DNA of 32,590 nucleotides from NCBI GenBank assembly GCA_023425025.1, contig JAFADG010000042.1, forward strand, positions 1-32,590, in the 5' to 3' direction. Numbering within the stretch: the first letter of the stretch is position 1; each line of letters starts with the position of its first letter. Shown here one piece after another: positions 32,578 through 32,590 of the stretch. This DNA is from Bacillota bacterium (lineage in GTDB: Bacteria; Bacillota; Clostridia; Christensenellales; Aristaeellaceae). A program made the position numbers and the translations under genes. The notes under the pieces were generated by a model that saw only the letters and a program-made list of their open reading frames with translations, had not been told where the DNA came from and ran no database searches.

Positions 32578-32590
32578 TGAAAAAGAGAGA
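32578..32590 (+). CDS. Possible start of a gene truncated by the right edge
   Basis: ATG AAA AAG AGA GA follows AAGAGGTGAAGAG, with AGAGGTG at suitable spacing. Only four codons are visible (MKKR), so no product can be named. If the insertion-sequence reading of the preceding bases is right, this would be the transposase gene. Confidence 0.3.

Noticed and set aside
1..32590. CRISPR array, rRNA genes or prophage genes
   Set aside because: No regularly spaced direct repeats, no rRNA-like blocks and no phage structural or integrase motifs were seen on either strand.

Overview
The window looks like a chromosomal segment of an endospore-forming member of the Firmicutes, most likely a Clostridia/Christensenellales-type gut anaerobe. 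Evidence: a GerA/GerC germinant receptor, the sporulation genes yqfC and yqfD, a Bacillus-type PurR repressor, strong AGGAGG-type ribosome binding sites, and an intergenic hairpin repeat of a kind I recall from gut Firmicutes. GC is moderately high (my impression is mid-to-upper 50s percent). It is mostly core genome with a few accessory patches. I ran no database search; family names rest on motifs read from the translated sequence.

Layout, left to right. 1-1831: gerA and a truncated gerC (minus). 1997-4055: glycolytic pair gpmA-eno (plus) with promoter and terminator. 4056-4562: non-coding, with a hairpin repeat element and a 16-bp palindrome. 4563-7554: accessory minus-strand trio (serine hydrolase, unknown protein, glycosyltransferase); a near-identical second palindrome lies on its other side. 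7635-14080: housekeeping block purR-glmU-pth-mfd (minus), with a PurR box and sigma-A promoter before purR; the GlmU has a degenerate uridylyltransferase half. 14239-20967: yqfC-yqfD-phoH-pgpH-ybeY/cdd-era (minus), in which ybeY and cdd are fused into one gene. 21138-24516: a sodium:solute symporter, then a uracil-DNA-glycosylase-like gene paired with a beta-propeller (NHL) gene. 24704-26088: Ohr-type peroxidase, a DUF4489-like protein and tRNA-Lys(CTT). 26232-31337: a three-gene ABC-2 exporter divergent from a NarL-type two-component pair, a layout like Bacillus LnrLMN/LnrJK. 31339-32172: a SAM-dependent methyltransferase. 32173-32590: a long structured leader and a possible insertion-sequence end.

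The most interesting item is the methyltransferase leader (32173-32404, minus). A near-consensus promoter is followed by a predicted three-way junction and two mutually exclusive hairpins of the antiterminator/terminator type. G-U pairs make the fold consistent only on the minus strand. I do not recognise it as a known riboswitch class. Other notable items are the degenerate GlmU, the YbeY-Cdd fusion, the paired palindromes around the accessory trio, and the possible IS21-like end that may supply the -35 box of the methyltransferase promoter.
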